Shown: piece by piece, positions 39,199 to 51,042 of the stretch
Layout of the letters: the number at the start of each line of letters is the position of its first letter
Position numbering within the stretch: position 1 is the first letter of the stretch
From: Pannonibacter sp. SL95
GTDB lineage: Bacteria > Pseudomonadota > Alphaproteobacteria > Rhizobiales > Stappiaceae
DNA: 64,000 nucleotides
NCBI RefSeq assembly: GCF_026672425.1
Contig: NZ_JAPPRC010000005.1
Coordinates: 124,001 to 188,000 of the forward strand
Direction: 5' to 3'
Translations under genes and position numbers: made by a program
The notes under the pieces: model-generated
Database searches by the model: none
Told to the model about the DNA's origin: nothing
The model's input: only the letters and a program-made list of their open reading frames with translations

Positions 39199-42100
39199 TC
39201 AGCGCGTGCCCGGCTGCCGTCCGTCGTCGCGCAGCGCGATGTAGATGGCCGGGATCACCAGCACCGTCAGCAGCGTTGATGAGGCAAGCCCGAAAAGCAG
39301 GCTGATGGCGAGCCCCTGGAAGATCGGATCGGTCAGGATGACCGCTGCGCCGATCATGGCCGCCAGCGCGGTCAGCAGGATCGGCTTGAAGCGGATGGAC
39401 CCTGCTTCCAGCAAGACATCGCGCAAGGGCCGGTCCGGGCTGCGGGCATGGCGGATGAAATCCACCAGCAGGATCGAGTTGCGGACGATGATCCCCGCCA
39501 GCGCGATGAAGCCGATCATCGAAGTGGCAGAGAACGGGGCGGCAAAGAGCCAGTGGCCGAGCAGAATGCCGATCAGCGTCAGCGGCACCGGCGTCAGGAT
39601 CACCAGTGGCAGGGCGAAAGAGCGGAACTGCGCCACCACGAGGAAGTAGATCGCCAGCAACGCAACGGCAAAGGCGGCGCCCATGTCGCGGAAGGTGATG
39701 AAGGTCACCTCCCACTCGCCATCCCACAGCAGGACCGTCTGCGCGTCGCTGACCGGCTGGCCATGATAGGCAATGTCCGGCTTCGGCAAGGAAGACCAGT
39801 CGGCGCCTTCGATCGCATCCGCGACCGCGAGCATACCGTAGACCGGAGCCTCGAACGTGCCGGCCAGTTCTGCCGTCACGAGTTCGGCCGGGCGGCTGTT
39901 GTGGCGATAGATCAGATGCGAGGATGGCTCCTTCAGGAGATGCACCACATCACCGAGTTCAACGACACCGCGGTTGCCCGGCAGCGCGTTCGCAGGCACC
40001 GGTGTTGCCAGAAGGCGTTCCCCAAGCGTCCTGTCCGACTTCGGCAGGGCCAGCACGATCTGCAGGGGCGCCCTGCCCTCGCCGCGGTGGGAATAGCCCA
40101 CCGGCGAAGTGCCAAGCAGTGTCTCGATGGCCGCAAACACATCGCGTTCGCTGACGCCGTGGAACTCGAGGTTGTCACTGTCGAGGGCGATGCGGATCCG
40201 TTCGGCCGGCTGGCCCTGGCTCAGATCAATATCGACGATGAAGGGCACGGTTCCCATCAGCTCGCCAATGCGACTGGCAACGGCACGCCGGGTGTCTGGA
40301 TCAGGGCCATAGATTTCAGCCTGCAATGTCGCCAGCACCGGCGGACCGGGGGGAACCTCCACCACCTTCACGGAGGCACCGGCCGGCAGCGCCACCTGCG
40401 CCAGGCGCTGGCGGATGTCCAGCGCCACCGCATGGCTTTCGCGGACACGCTCGCCCTTCGGCTTCAGATTGACCTGCAAGTCTCCCTGCTCGGGCATGTC
40501 GCGCAGAAAATAATGGCGCACCAGTCCGTTGAAGTTGAAAGGCGCCGCCGTGCCGGCATGGGCCTGGACCGAGACGATTTCGGACAGGCCTTCAAGGCTC
40601 GCCACCAGACCGGACAACTGGCGTTCCGTCGTCTCCAGCGCAGTGCCCTCGGGCATGTCGAGGACGATCTGCAGTTCGGACTTGTTGTCGAACGGCAGCA
40701 GCTTGACCGTGACATCACGCGTATAGATCAGCACCGTGCTGGACAGCGTCGCGATGCCCACGATCAGGAGAAAACCCCAGGCACGGCCGCGACTGGCCAG
40801 AACAGGCCGCGCCACGCCGCGGAACAGGGCCCCCAAACGCCCGCCGCCGGCGGCTTCCTCATGCGTATGGCCCGCACTGCGGCCGGCGATGCGCAGCATC
40901 GCCCAAGGGGTCAGCACCACGGCGACGAAGAAGGAAAACAGCATCGCGGCCGAGGCAACGGCCGGGATCGGGCTCATGTAGGGGCCCATGAGGCCGGAGA
41001 CGAACATCATCGGCAGCAGGGCGGCAACGACGGTGAGGGTGGCGACGATGGTGGGATTGCCGACCTCGGCAACCGCCGCGATGGCGGCTTGCGCGCGGCT
41101 GCGGCCGTCCTGCATGGACCAGTGACGGGCGATGTTCTCGATCACCACGATGGCATCATCCACCAGGATGCCGATGGCAAAAATCAGGGCGAAGAGGCTG
41201 ACTCGATTGATGGTGTAGCCCATCATCTGGGCGGCAAACAGCGTCAGCAGGATCGTCGTCGGGATGACGATCAGCACGACGAGCCCGGCCTGCCAGCCGA
41301 TTGCCAGCGCGACAAGGACAACAATGGACACCGTGGCCAGGGCCAGGTGAAACAGCAGCTCGTTGGCTTTCTCGTTGGCAGTCTCGCCGTAGTCGCGGGT
41401 GATCTGGACGTCGATCCCCTGCGGGATCATCCGGCCCTTCAGGTCATCAAGGTGGTGCAGCACTTCTTCCGAGATCAGGACAGCGTTGGCCCCTGCCCGC
41501 TTGGCAACCGCAATGGAAACCGCCGGAACCTTGGCAAAGCCGCCGCTTTCGGTCGCCTGATAGTGCCAGACGCGCCGCTCGGATCCACCGCCATCGACAA
41601 CGATCGTCGCCACATCCTTGACATAGACGGGACGGCCGTCGCGGCTGGTCAGCAGGAGGGTGCCGATTTCGCCAATCCCGCCAAGGGTCTGTCCGGCAAT
41701 GACCTGGACCGACCGGCCATCCTGGCGCACCGTGCCGGCAAGGAACGACCGGTTTGCCCCCTGCAGCTTGCCGACAAGCTGGTCGAGGGTGATGCCATAG
41801 CGCGACAGGGCTTCCGGGTCCGGCTCGATCCGGATCTGGCTGGGTCCGGTGCCGACCAGATAGGTCAGGCCGACATTGTCGAGCCGGGCCAGTTCGGTGC
41901 GCACTTCCTGCGCCAGGGCGTAGAGCGCTGCTGCGTCCCAGTTCGCCGCCACATCGGGTTGCGGCACAAGCGTGGCGACGACGATCGCCACATCATCGAT
42001 GCCCCGTCCGACGACCAGAGGTTCGGGGATGCCAAGCGGGATGCGGTCGAGATTGGCGCGGATCTTTTCATGCACCCGAAGGATCGCATTGTCCGACGGA

Positions 42101-42438
42101 GTTCCGACCAGGAAGCGCGCGGTCACCATCACCCGGTCATCGAGCGTCTGGCTGTAGACATGCTCGACGCCGTCGATGGCCTTGACGATGGTCTCGAGCG
42201 GTTCAGTGACAAGCTTGACCGCATCCGGCGCCTTCAGGCCGTTCGCAGGCACCAGAATGTCGACCATCGGCACCGAGATCTGAGGTTCTTCCTCGCGCGG
42301 CAGCGTCGCCAGCGAGATGAGCCCGACCACGAGCGAGGCAAACAGCAGCAGCGGCGTCAACGGCGAGGCAATGAAGGCGGCCGTCAGCCGGCCCGAGAGC
42401 CCGAGGGCCGGTTCGCGCATCGGATCCTTCTGGCTCAT
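39199..42438 (-). CDS. RND efflux transporter permease subunit
   Basis: Inner-membrane proton-driven pump, 1079 aa with the RND 12-helix, two-large-loop layout. Signs: N-terminal helix followed by PREEEPQISVPMVDILV, the GILVDDAIVVIENIARHW helix with the proton-relay Asp pair, the matched C-terminal block GIIVRNSILLVDFIRHARS, and FNGLVRHYFL in the periplasmic loop. It belongs to the AcrB-like superfamily; the sequence looks closer to the acriflavin/MMPL-like branch with unusual loops than to metal pumps. It overlaps its adaptor by 4 nt. No outer-membrane channel is nearby. Confidence 0.92.
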   Translation of the reverse strand: MSQKDPMREPALGLSGRLTAAFIASPLTPLLLFASLVVGLISLATLPREEEPQISVPMVDILVPANGLKAPDAVKLVTEPLETIVKAIDGVEHVYSQTLDDRVMVTARFLVGTPSDNAILRVHEKIRANLDRIPLGIPEPLVVGRGIDDVAIVVATLVPQPDVAANWDAAALYALAQEVRTELARLDNVGLTYLVGTGPSQIRIEPDPEALSRYGITLDQLVGKLQGANRSFLAGTVRQDGRSVQVIAGQTLGGIGEIGTLLLTSRDGRPVYVKDVATIVVDGGGSERRVWHYQATESGGFAKVPAVSIAVAKRAGANAVLISEEVLHHLDDLKGRMIPQGIDVQITRDYGETANEKANELLFHLALATVSIVVLVALAIGWQAGLVVLIVIPTTILLTLFAAQMMGYTINRVSLFALIFAIGILVDDAIVVIENIARHWSMQDGRSRAQAAIAAVAEVGNPTIVATLTVVAALLPMMFVSGLMGPYMSPIPAVASAAMLFSFFVAVVLTPWAMLRIAGRSAGHTHEEAAGGGRLGALFRGVARPVLASRGRAWGFLLIVGIATLSSTVLIYTRDVTVKLLPFDNKSELQIVLDMPEGTALETTERQLSGLVASLEGLSEIVSVQAHAGTAAPFNFNGLVRHYFLRDMPEQGDLQVNLKPKGERVRESHAVALDIRQRLAQVALPAGASVKVVEVPPGPPVLATLQAEIYGPDPDTRRAVASRIGELMGTVPFIVDIDLSQGQPAERIRIALDSDNLEFHGVSERDVFAAIETLLGTSPVGYSHRGEGRAPLQIVLALPKSDRTLGERLLATPVPANALPGNRGVVELGDVVHLLKEPSSHLIYRHNSRPAELVTAELAGTFEAPVYGMLAVADAIEGADWSSLPKPDIAYHGQPVSDAQTVLLWDGEWEVTFITFRDMGAAFAVALLAIYFLVVAQFRSFALPLVILTPVPLTLIGILLGHWLFAAPFSATSMIGFIALAGIIVRNSILLVDFIRHARSPDRPLRDVLLEAGSIRFKPILLTALAAMIGAAVILTDPIFQGLAISLLFGLASSTLLTVLVIPAIYIALRDDGRQPGTR

Positions 42439-43454
42439 GGCAGCACCACCACATCGCCGGCAGTGAGGCCGCTGAGAATCTCGACAAGCCGCAAGGCTCC
42501 GTTCTGGACCTCGCGCCCCCGTTGCACGACCACTTCGGTGGTCGTGCCGGCAGCGTTGCGCAGGGTCACATAGTCAAGACCGTTGCGCAGCCGCAAGGCC
42601 TCAGGCGGCAGCGCCAGAACCGGGCGGGTGCCCGTGCCGATCTCGACCGGAACCCGCTCGCCGACGAAGAAGTCTCCCAGCCCTTCGGCAGCCGCATTGG
42701 CAATGACACGGCCTTTCGCAAGCTCGGGGTAGACCTTGACGATCTGTCCCTCGCGCGCCGCATCGCCCGTCCTTGCCACGACCTTGACCGGATCGCCCGC
42801 GCGCGTGGTGGCAGCGTGGCGTTCAGGCAATTCGAGGCGCAAGAGGAAGCCATCCTCAGCGATCTCGGCCACCGGTTCTCCCGGCAGGATGACCGAGCCG
42901 ATGGTGACCGGAACCGACAGGACGCGGCCGCTGGTGGCAGCGATCACGTCGCCTTCCCGCTCCTGCTGATCCAGAATGTCGCGCTCCGCCTCTGCCGCCT
43001 TCAGGGTCTCGCGCGCCACATCCAGCTGGGTTTCGAGCTGGTCGATGCGGGACTGTGAGATCGTGCCGCGGGCAAAGAGTTGCCGGGCCCGGTTGACCTC
43101 GCTTTCAATGTTTGCCGCTTCCGACGAGGTGGCCGCGATCCGGGCATTCAGCGCCTGCCGGCGCAGCGCCAGTTTCTCGTCCAGCACCCGGGCGATGCGG
43201 TCGCCCTCGCGCACGGCGCTGCCTTCATCGACGGTCAACTCGACGACGGTGCCAGCGTTGCGCGCCCGGGCAAGAACGCGGACCGAGGGTTCGACCGTGG
43301 CATAGACTGACTTCCAGTCGGTGATCTCGGTCAGTTCCAGCTTGAGATCGGCAGCGCTTGAGGGCGCAGCAAAGCCGCTCGCCAGCACAAGAAGGCCGGT
43401 CAGAAGCATGACAGGGCGGGCAGTTCGTGGCAGACGGAGGGACAGCGGGGTCAA
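42435..43454 (-). CDS. RND efflux periplasmic adaptor subunit
   Basis: Membrane fusion protein of about 339 aa that links the RND pump to an outer-membrane channel. I place the start at the TTG at 43454, 8 nt after AAGGA; an ATG at 43409 is the next candidate. An uncleaved or lipoprotein-free signal (PVMLLTGLLVLASGFAAPSS) precedes a lipoyl-like hairpin half (AGTVVELTVDEGSAVREGDRIA), a coiled coil (about 90-150, SSEAANIESEVNRARQLF) and the second lipoyl half (AATSGRVLSVPVTIGSVI). The last codons overlap the pump gene (ATGA). Confidence 0.9.
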   Translation of the reverse strand: MTPLSLRLPRTARPVMLLTGLLVLASGFAAPSSAADLKLELTEITDWKSVYATVEPSVRVLARARNAGTVVELTVDEGSAVREGDRIARVLDEKLALRRQALNARIAATSSEAANIESEVNRARQLFARGTISQSRIDQLETQLDVARETLKAAEAERDILDQQEREGDVIAATSGRVLSVPVTIGSVILPGEPVAEIAEDGFLLRLELPERHAATTRAGDPVKVVARTGDAAREGQIVKVYPELAKGRVIANAAAEGLGDFFVGERVPVEIGTGTRPVLALPPEALRLRNGLDYVTLRNAAGTTTEVVVQRGREVQNGALRLVEILSGLTAGDVVVLP

Positions 43455-43469
43455 GGGATGCGTCCTTAC

Positions 43470-43528
43470 TTTCGATTTTTCGAAACTATACGCAAAACCT
43501 GCTGGCGGCGCCAGTGTGTAGTTCACAC
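43470..43528. promoter_or_regulatory. Inverted repeats upstream of the RND operon
   Basis: TTTCGA-TTTT-TCGAAA (43470-43485) lies between a TATAGT-like -10 element and the adaptor start, and GTGTG-TAGTT-CACAC (43514-43528) lies about 40 nt further upstream. Both are perfect inverted repeats and could be repressor sites; no regulator gene is adjacent. Confidence 0.4.
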
Positions 43529-43600
43529 GATGCCCGCTCAGCCCCCGATCAGCAACCGGCAGAGCAGCGTTTTCACCGCCTGTCGCCCGCGCGCGGGAAC

Positions 43601-43632
43601 AAAAAACCCTCCCAGGCTGGACCCGGGAGGGT
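43601..43632 (-). terminator. Rho-independent terminator of the L,D-transpeptidase gene
   Basis: On the minus strand ACCCTCCC (43632-43625), 11-nt loop, GGGAGGGT (43613-43606), then TTTTT (43605-43601). It lies about 40 nt after the stop codon. Confidence 0.92.
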
Positions 43633-43674
43633 GATCGTTTCGCCGCTTCTGGCCATTCCAGGCCGCGAACCCAG

Positions 43675-45426
43675 TCAGGTGCGGATGCCGCCGCGCGCCT
43701 TGCGCGTTGCCTCCAGCGCGCGCTGGACGAAGACATCGCGCTCATAAACGTCGTCGTAATAGGCGACCACGCCATTGTCCTGCGGCCAGGCGGTGAAATA
43801 GACCAGATACACCGGGATCCGCGCCGTTACCGGCTCGGAGTTGTTCTTGCCGCTGGCGATCTTCTCCGCGATATGGGCGGTGTTCGTGCCCAGCACGGCA
43901 GCTGCCATGGCGCGCGGATCGGACAGGCGCACGCAGCCGCTCGAATAGGCGCGCACATCCTTCTTGAACAGATGGCGCGACGGCGTGTCATGCATGTAGA
44001 TCGCGTGCTTGTTGGGGAACAGGATCTTCAGTTCGCCAAGCGCGTTGTCATCGCCCGGGCGCTGGCGGACGTTGACGTTCATGCGCCCCTGCGCCACCGC
44101 AACCCAGTCCACATCGGCCGAAGCCAGCGGCTTGCCGGAAGCGGTCGTCACCTCAAAGCCGGCCCGGTCGAAATAGCCCGGATCCTTGGCCAGGATCTCC
44201 AGCTTCTGGTTCACCAGGATCGACCGCGGCACGCCCCAGAACGGGTTGTATTCCACCGTCTCGATCTGGTCATAGAACACGGACGTCTGGGTGCTCTTCG
44301 TGCCGATGACGGTGCGCATCGACAAGGGGGCCTTGCCCGGCTCGTAATAGACGGCGGTGAAGGACGGCTGGTTGATGAACACCCGGCGCGCGCCCAGATC
44401 CTGCGGCAGCCAGCGGATCTGCTCCAGCGCCAGCTCGGCCTTGGCGATCTTGGCCGACAGGCTGTCGCCGGTCAGGGCGCGGATGGTGCCGACACCGATC
44501 ACGCCATCGGCATTGAGCCCGGCCTCGGCCTGATAGGCCTTGACCAGCGCGACCAGCTCGGGCGTGTAGGCCGGCGCGTCGGCATAGGTGCCAAGTGTCT
44601 CGATATGCGCGGCTTCCAGCGCCGGTGACGCCCTGTGGCGGATCGCCGAGACGACGTTCTTCAGCTCATCGCTCGACTGGCCCGGCTTGATCAGGGTGCC
44701 GGCGGCAATGGCAATCCGCGGCCCCTGGTCCTTGGCACTGCGCAAGCGCTGCAGCTCGGCGACCAGCGCCTGGAACTCTGCCGAACCGGGCTGATAGGCG
44801 GCAAGGGCTGCACCGGCATCGTTGCTGACGCCAAGTGCTGCCAGCACGCCGTCGAGCGCCACCTTCTGGCGCGGCAGGTCGTGATAGCCGGAAATCCGGT
44901 TCGGATCGATGCGGCCACGTCCGGCGTCCAGCACATAGGTGAGGACGGCGGCGGAGAGGCGCATTTCATAGGCAATCAGTTCTGCCCGTGCGGCGGCCTC
45001 GTCGAGACCGGCCACCACCGGCAGCGCGACCTCGTAATCGGCAGGATCAAGACCGTAGCGGCCTGCGTCCGCAAGCGCTGCAGACACGCTTTGTGCCTGT
45101 GCATTCGGCGCGCCATCGCGCACCCAGACGAAGCTAGCGGCATCGCGGTAATGCGCCTTGAGCGCAGCGCCGACTTCCGGCAGAGCCTTCAGTTTGAGCG
45201 CCCTCAGGTCAGGCCGGGCAAGATCAAACTCGGACAGGCTGGCCCCCGTGGACGCGCCCTGCCCCGAGGGTGCTGCGGCCGTCTGGACATCGGCGAGCCC
45301 AGCGAAGGACACCGGCTCCAGAGCATCGGCCTTGTAGGTGTAATATTTCGGACCGGTGACCTTGTTGGCGGAAATGGTTGCACGGTCGAGGGTCTGAGCC
45401 CGGCTGCGCCGGCGCCACAGGCTCAA
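43675..45426 (-). CDS. L,D-transpeptidase (YkuD/YcbB type), catalytic part downstream of an apparent frameshift
   Basis: Periplasmic peptidoglycan cross-linking enzyme. The 583 codons contain a scaffold domain, a peptidoglycan-binding domain (VKAYQAEAGLNADGVIGVGT, about 290-310) and a YkuD domain with catalytic His and Cys in IYMHDTPSRHLF and YSSGCVRLSDPRAM (about 490-525), so the architecture is that of large YcbB-like L,D-transpeptidases. The frame opens with a TTG at 45426 and has no signal peptide; the expected export signal lies just upstream in another frame (see next entry). A single-base difference near 45397-45403 would join them. This could be a real mutation or a sequencing error. 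Confidence 0.85.
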   Translation of the reverse strand: MSLWRRRSRAQTLDRATISANKVTGPKYYTYKADALEPVSFAGLADVQTAAAPSGQGASTGASLSEFDLARPDLRALKLKALPEVGAALKAHYRDAASFVWVRDGAPNAQAQSVSAALADAGRYGLDPADYEVALPVVAGLDEAAARAELIAYEMRLSAAVLTYVLDAGRGRIDPNRISGYHDLPRQKVALDGVLAALGVSNDAGAALAAYQPGSAEFQALVAELQRLRSAKDQGPRIAIAAGTLIKPGQSSDELKNVVSAIRHRASPALEAAHIETLGTYADAPAYTPELVALVKAYQAEAGLNADGVIGVGTIRALTGDSLSAKIAKAELALEQIRWLPQDLGARRVFINQPSFTAVYYEPGKAPLSMRTVIGTKSTQTSVFYDQIETVEYNPFWGVPRSILVNQKLEILAKDPGYFDRAGFEVTTASGKPLASADVDWVAVAQGRMNVNVRQRPGDDNALGELKILFPNKHAIYMHDTPSRHLFKKDVRAYSSGCVRLSDPRAMAAAVLGTNTAHIAEKIASGKNNSEPVTARIPVYLVYFTAWPQDNGVVAYYDDVYERDVFVQRALEATRKARGGIRT

Positions 45427-45607
45427 GCCGCTGCTGCGGCTGATAATCCGGGTTGAACAGACGATCGAGGAAAGACTGCGCAGAGGCCGGTCCGGCCATC
45501 GCGGCCGAAAGGATCATAGCCCCGCTGAGGGCAAGGATTGCGGTCCGGCACCGGCTGGTGATGGCCCTGGACTGACGATGGGAACCCGGACAACGAACCG
45601 AACGCAT
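45403..45607 (-). pseudogene. Out-of-frame N-terminus (signal peptide) of the L,D-transpeptidase
   Basis: From the ATG at 45607 this frame encodes a basic start, a hydrophobic helix (AILALSGAMILSAAMAGPASA) and a mature start AQSFLDRLFNPDYQPQQRLE ending APAQPG; the frame then runs into unrelated Arg/Cys-rich residues, stopping at 45224. The other frame picks up at QTLDRATISANKV. Removing one base around GGCTCAG (45400-45394) would give a continuous protein of about 640 aa. Confidence 0.8.
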
Positions 45608-45999
45608 GTTCTCAAAAACCTCTGATCAAATACCGCTCAACCGCCCCACCGTACGCCGGCGAAACGTATGCCAGGGCCGCGCCTGTCACGACCAGCGCCC
45701 CCGGCAACGCCGTTGCAGGCAGGCGGCCAACCGAAGACTAGCATTTTATCCCTGCAACTGCGACCGAAGGGTTAACGCAAAGAAACCTTTGCACGCAACC
45801 ACGTCAGCGAAGGAACACCTGAGCGCGTCCGACCCTGACGATACGCCAACGCATCACCCGCTGGCCGTGACCACAGTCACGCACAAGATCAGCAGCCGAC
45901 TGCGGCCAAACCATGTCGGCCGCAGCGCATGTGTTGCCCGAACCCCGCGGCCAGACGGACGGCAACTGGGCCGGCCGGCAACGGGTTGGCGCAATGGGG
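45608..45999. other. Gene-free stretch between the L,D-transpeptidase and ssb
   Basis: About 390 nt without a convincing coding frame. It holds a small hairpin GCAAAG-AAAC-CTTTGC (about 45776-45792) and a TGCGGCC...GGCCGCA hairpin (45901-45924) with a 10-nt loop; neither has a T-run. It must contain the promoter of the transpeptidase, which I cannot pick out with confidence. Confidence 0.5.
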
Positions 46000-46578
46000 T
46001 CAGAACGGGATTTCGTCGTCCATCCCGCCGCCGAAGCCGCCGCCTGCACCGCCACCGGCACCTCCGCCAGAGCCACCGGAGCCGCCGCCATAGCCGCCCG
46101 AGGACCCACCGCCGTAACCGCCAGAGCCGCCGCCGTAGCCACCACCAGAGCCGCCAGAGGGGCCACTGTCATAACCGCCGGAAGAGCCGTAATCCGGCAG
46201 CGCACCGCCGCCCGCGCCACCTTCGCCACGGCCGTCCAGCATGGTCAGCGCGGCGTTGAAGCCCTGCAGGACGACTTCGGTCGAGAACCGCTCCTGGCCG
46301 CCCTGATCCTGCCACTTGCGCGTCTGCAGCTGGCCTTCGATATAGACCTTGGCGCCCTTGCGCAGATACTGCTCGGCGATCTTGCACAGGCCCTCGTTGA
46401 AGATGACGACGCGGTGCCATTCCGTCCGCTCGCGCCGCTCGCCAGAGGTACGGTCGCGCCAGGTTTCCGACGTCGCGATCCGCAGGTTGGCGATCGGCCG
46501 GCCATCCTGGGTCCGGCGAATTTCCGGATCAGCTCCCAGATTGCCCACCAGAATGACCTTGTTGACGCTTCCCGCCAT
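46000..46578 (-). CDS. ssb: Single-stranded DNA-binding protein
   Basis: 192 aa. The N-terminal OB fold (about 1-110) starts [20 protein letters not shown] and contains [20 protein letters not shown] and [19 protein letters not shown] long Gly/Ser/Tyr linker of about 65 residues (many [10 protein letters not shown] repeats) leads to the tail MDDEIPF, the conserved peptide that binds partner proteins of replication and repair. It is divergent from uvrA across a 488-nt gap with a central LexA box. Confidence 0.97.
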   Translation of the reverse strand: MAGSVNKVILVGNLGADPEIRRTQDGRPIANLRIATSETWRDRTSGERRERTEWHRVVIFNEGLCKIAEQYLRKGAKVYIEGQLQTRKWQDQGGQERFSTEVVLQGFNAALTMLDGRGEGGAGGGALPDYGSSGGYDSGPSGGSGGGYGGGSGGYGGGSSGGYGGGSGGSGGGAGGGAGGGFGGGMDDEIPF

Positions 46579-47066
46579 GTTCCGGGCTCCTTTTCTTTCT
46601 CATGCTTTTTCGGGCAGCCTGCCGGCCCGACCTAATGCTCAAAACCTGCCGGCAGACCATGCCTGCCAACCCCAGATCCGCGCAGATGCCGGATGGGTGT
46701 GTCGGCGGACCCTACCGCCAATTCACTGACGCTGCATCCGCGCTTTGCCTTTTCCACAAAGCGCGGTGTTCGCTGCCACGCATTTTTTGGCGCGAAACAC
46801 GCCGGTCAGGACTTGTTCTTTATTTGTTCCTGTTGTAGCAAAGGCGCAGGGTTGCTGCAACGGCAATTGAGTGCGGGTCTGGTCCAACCCGCAGCTGGCC
46901 GCGTAAGTGCCTGATGCGCCACAGTCGGGGGCTGCAGGCGGCGCTTTGGCAAACGTCTGAGCCAGCCCCGGGCTTAACGTCACCGCCGTTTGGCGGTTGA
47001 GGCAGCAGGTGCCTTGCGTATAACTGCAGAGACTTTTGCCCATCCGGGCCAGCCAGGATTGATCTG
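46579..47066. other. Long ssb/uvrA divergent intergenic region
   Basis: 488 nt without a gene. Apart from the LexA box at 46815-46829 it contains a T-rich stretch around it; the box lies about 236 nt from each start codon, which leaves long untranslated leaders on both sides. No small ORF is convincing. Confidence 0.6.
46815..46829 (+). promoter_or_regulatory. LexA binding site (alphaproteobacterial SOS box), ssb/uvrA
   Basis: GTTCTTTATTTGTTC, an exact match to the alphaproteobacterial LexA consensus GTTC-N7-GTTC. It overlaps a possible -35 (TTGTTC at 46813-46818) facing uvrA. It is known that uvrA is SOS-regulated in this group; control of ssb from the same site is inference. Confidence 0.85.
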
Positions 47067-50051
<2,985 letters not shown>

Positions 50052-50108
50052 GCCAGACGGACGCTGCATTGCAGCATTCGTCGATTCGATCGATTGAATT
50101 GGGTCAGG

Positions 50109-50145
50109 AGCGGGGCAGAAGCATCTGTCCCGCTTTAATTTTTCG
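50109..50145 (+). terminator. Rho-independent terminator of uvrA
   Basis: AGCGGGGCAGA (50109-50119), loop, TCTGTCCCGCT (50124-50134) with one G-U pair, followed by TTAATTTTT. About 57 nt after the uvrA stop. Confidence 0.9.
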
Positions 50146-50287
50146 ACTTGCGTGATTTGCATGCCAGTCATGCAGAGGCAGGACTTCTCGCACATGCGAA
50201 CAAGGCGTAGATAAGGGTCATCGGAACGGCGCTGCACCGCACAACGGAAAGCTGGCAGCCACTCCAAAAGGTTCAAGGATCGGACAA

Positions 50288-50437
50288 ATGATCAACACCG
50301 TCGTTCGCAAGTACAATTCGTGGGTCAACTACCGCCGCACCGTCGAGGAGCTGTCCCGCCTGTCCAACCGCGAGCTGAGCGATCTGGGCATCGGCCGCGG
50401 TGACATCGAGTTCATCGCCCGTCGCGCAAGCCGCTAA
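50288..50437 (+). CDS. DUF1127 domain protein, copy 1
   Basis: 49 aa from the ATG at 50288, preceded by AAGGATCGGACAA. The sequence ends with the DUF1127 signature: ELSRLSNRELSDLGIGRGD then IEFIARRASR. Highly basic (Arg-rich C-terminus). DUF1127 proteins in alphaproteobacteria bind RNA; the Rhodobacter sphaeroides CcaF1 protein, encoded upstream of CcsR sRNAs, affects sRNA maturation. Three CCUCCUCCC-loop hairpins follow immediately here, so the same module is likely. Too short for many gene callers. Confidence 0.92.
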   Translation: MINTVVRKYNSWVNYRRTVEELSRLSNRELSDLGIGRGDIEFIARRASR

Positions 50438-50461
50438 GCTTCAGACGGACTTCAGGAATCG

Positions 50462-50576
50462 CGATCCCGGGCTCTCCTCCTCCCAAGCCCCGGATCGTGT
50501 GAGACGGCGGGTTCTTCTCCTCCCAGCCCGCCCGACTAAACGACGCCTGCCGGTACCTCCTCCCACCGGCAGGCGT
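50462..50576 (+). ncRNA. CcsR/cuckoo-like sRNA array 1 (three CCUCCUCCC-loop hairpins)
   Basis: Three consecutive hairpins each display a CCUCC-rich loop. Hairpin 1: stem 50462-50473 with 50486-50497 (one mismatch), loop CTCCTCCTCCCA. Hairpin 2: GGCGGG 50506-50511 with CCCGCC 50527-50532, loop containing CTCCTCCC. Hairpin 3: perfect 12-bp stem 50543-50554 with 50565-50576, loop ACCTCCTCCC. The loops resemble the anti-Shine-Dalgarno sequence. The DUF1127 gene upstream and the loop motif match the CcsR/cuckoo RNA family described in Rhodobacter and other alphaproteobacteria; the copies are probably processed from the DUF1127 transcript. Confidence 0.82.
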
Positions 50577-50602
50577 TCGTCATTTCAGCACCCGTTCTTC
50601 AG

Positions 50603-50635
50603 GCCGCCCCATCGATTCCGTGGGAGCGGCTTTTT
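50603..50635 (+). terminator. Rho-independent terminator after sRNA array 1
   Basis: GCCGCCCCA (50603-50611) pairs with TGGG-A-GCGGC (50621-50630, one bulged A), followed by TTTTT. Confidence 0.9.
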
Positions 50636-50892
50636 GATTCCTGGCACCGACCTGTGTCCTCGATGCATGTCATCCGCCGCGGCGCGGTTCCGCCCTGATG
50701 CTGCCCTGCCTTCACCGCAAGCCCTAACCGGGTTTAACCACGCCCTGCGGAGATCGCAGGGCTGGCATGAGGAACTGTCTATGGAAGACGGGATCAAGAT
50801 CGCCTATCTATCTCTCAACGAATTCAGGACGCCATCGCATCAACGACAGGCGACCTTCTTAAATCAACATAAGCAAGAAGAAAGGTAACATC
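50636..50892. other. Leader region of DUF1127 copy 2
   Basis: 257 nt without a confident gene. It has a GCCCTGCG/CGCAGGGC hairpin near 50741-50762 and an AT-rich final 60 nt (ends AGAAAGG before the ATG). An in-frame small ORF beginning at ATGGAAGACGGG is possible but I see no support for it. The DUF1127 promoter should lie here; I cannot assign its sigma factor. Confidence 0.5.
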
Positions 50893-51042
50893 ATGCTTCA
50901 CGACCTCGTTTCCAAGTATCGCTCCTGGAAGAAGTACCGCGAGACCTATGATGAGCTCGCCCGTATGTCCTCCCGCGAGCTGAACGACATCGGCATCTCC
51001 CGTGCCGACATCGGGTCAGTTGCGCGTCAGGCGATGCGCTGA
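50893..51042 (+). CDS. DUF1127 domain protein, copy 2
   Basis: 49 aa, same length as copy 1, with ATG at 50893 following AAAGG. The signature is ELARMSSRELNDIGISRAD then IGSVARQAMR; both copies share the pattern RSW/NSW...YR-T-ELxRxSxREL. Divergence from copy 1 suggests an old tandem duplication. It precedes a terminator and then a second triplet of CCUCCUCCC-loop hairpins. Confidence 0.92.
   Translation: MLHDLVSKYRSWKKYRETYDELARMSSRELNDIGISRADIGSVARQAMR

Noticed and set aside
39448-42573. Open frame of over 1000 codons opposite the RND pump
   Set aside because: Antisense of a clear RND permease; His/Arg/Gln/Asp-rich low-complexity translation with no domain.
45901-45924. Hairpin as terminator of ssb
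   Set aside because: Stable stem but no T-run on either strand.
50400-50888. Continuous frame covering the sRNA array and the DUF1127 copy 2 leader
   Set aside because: It overlaps the DUF1127 gene and strong hairpins, has no ribosome site, and its sequence looks like translated structured RNA.
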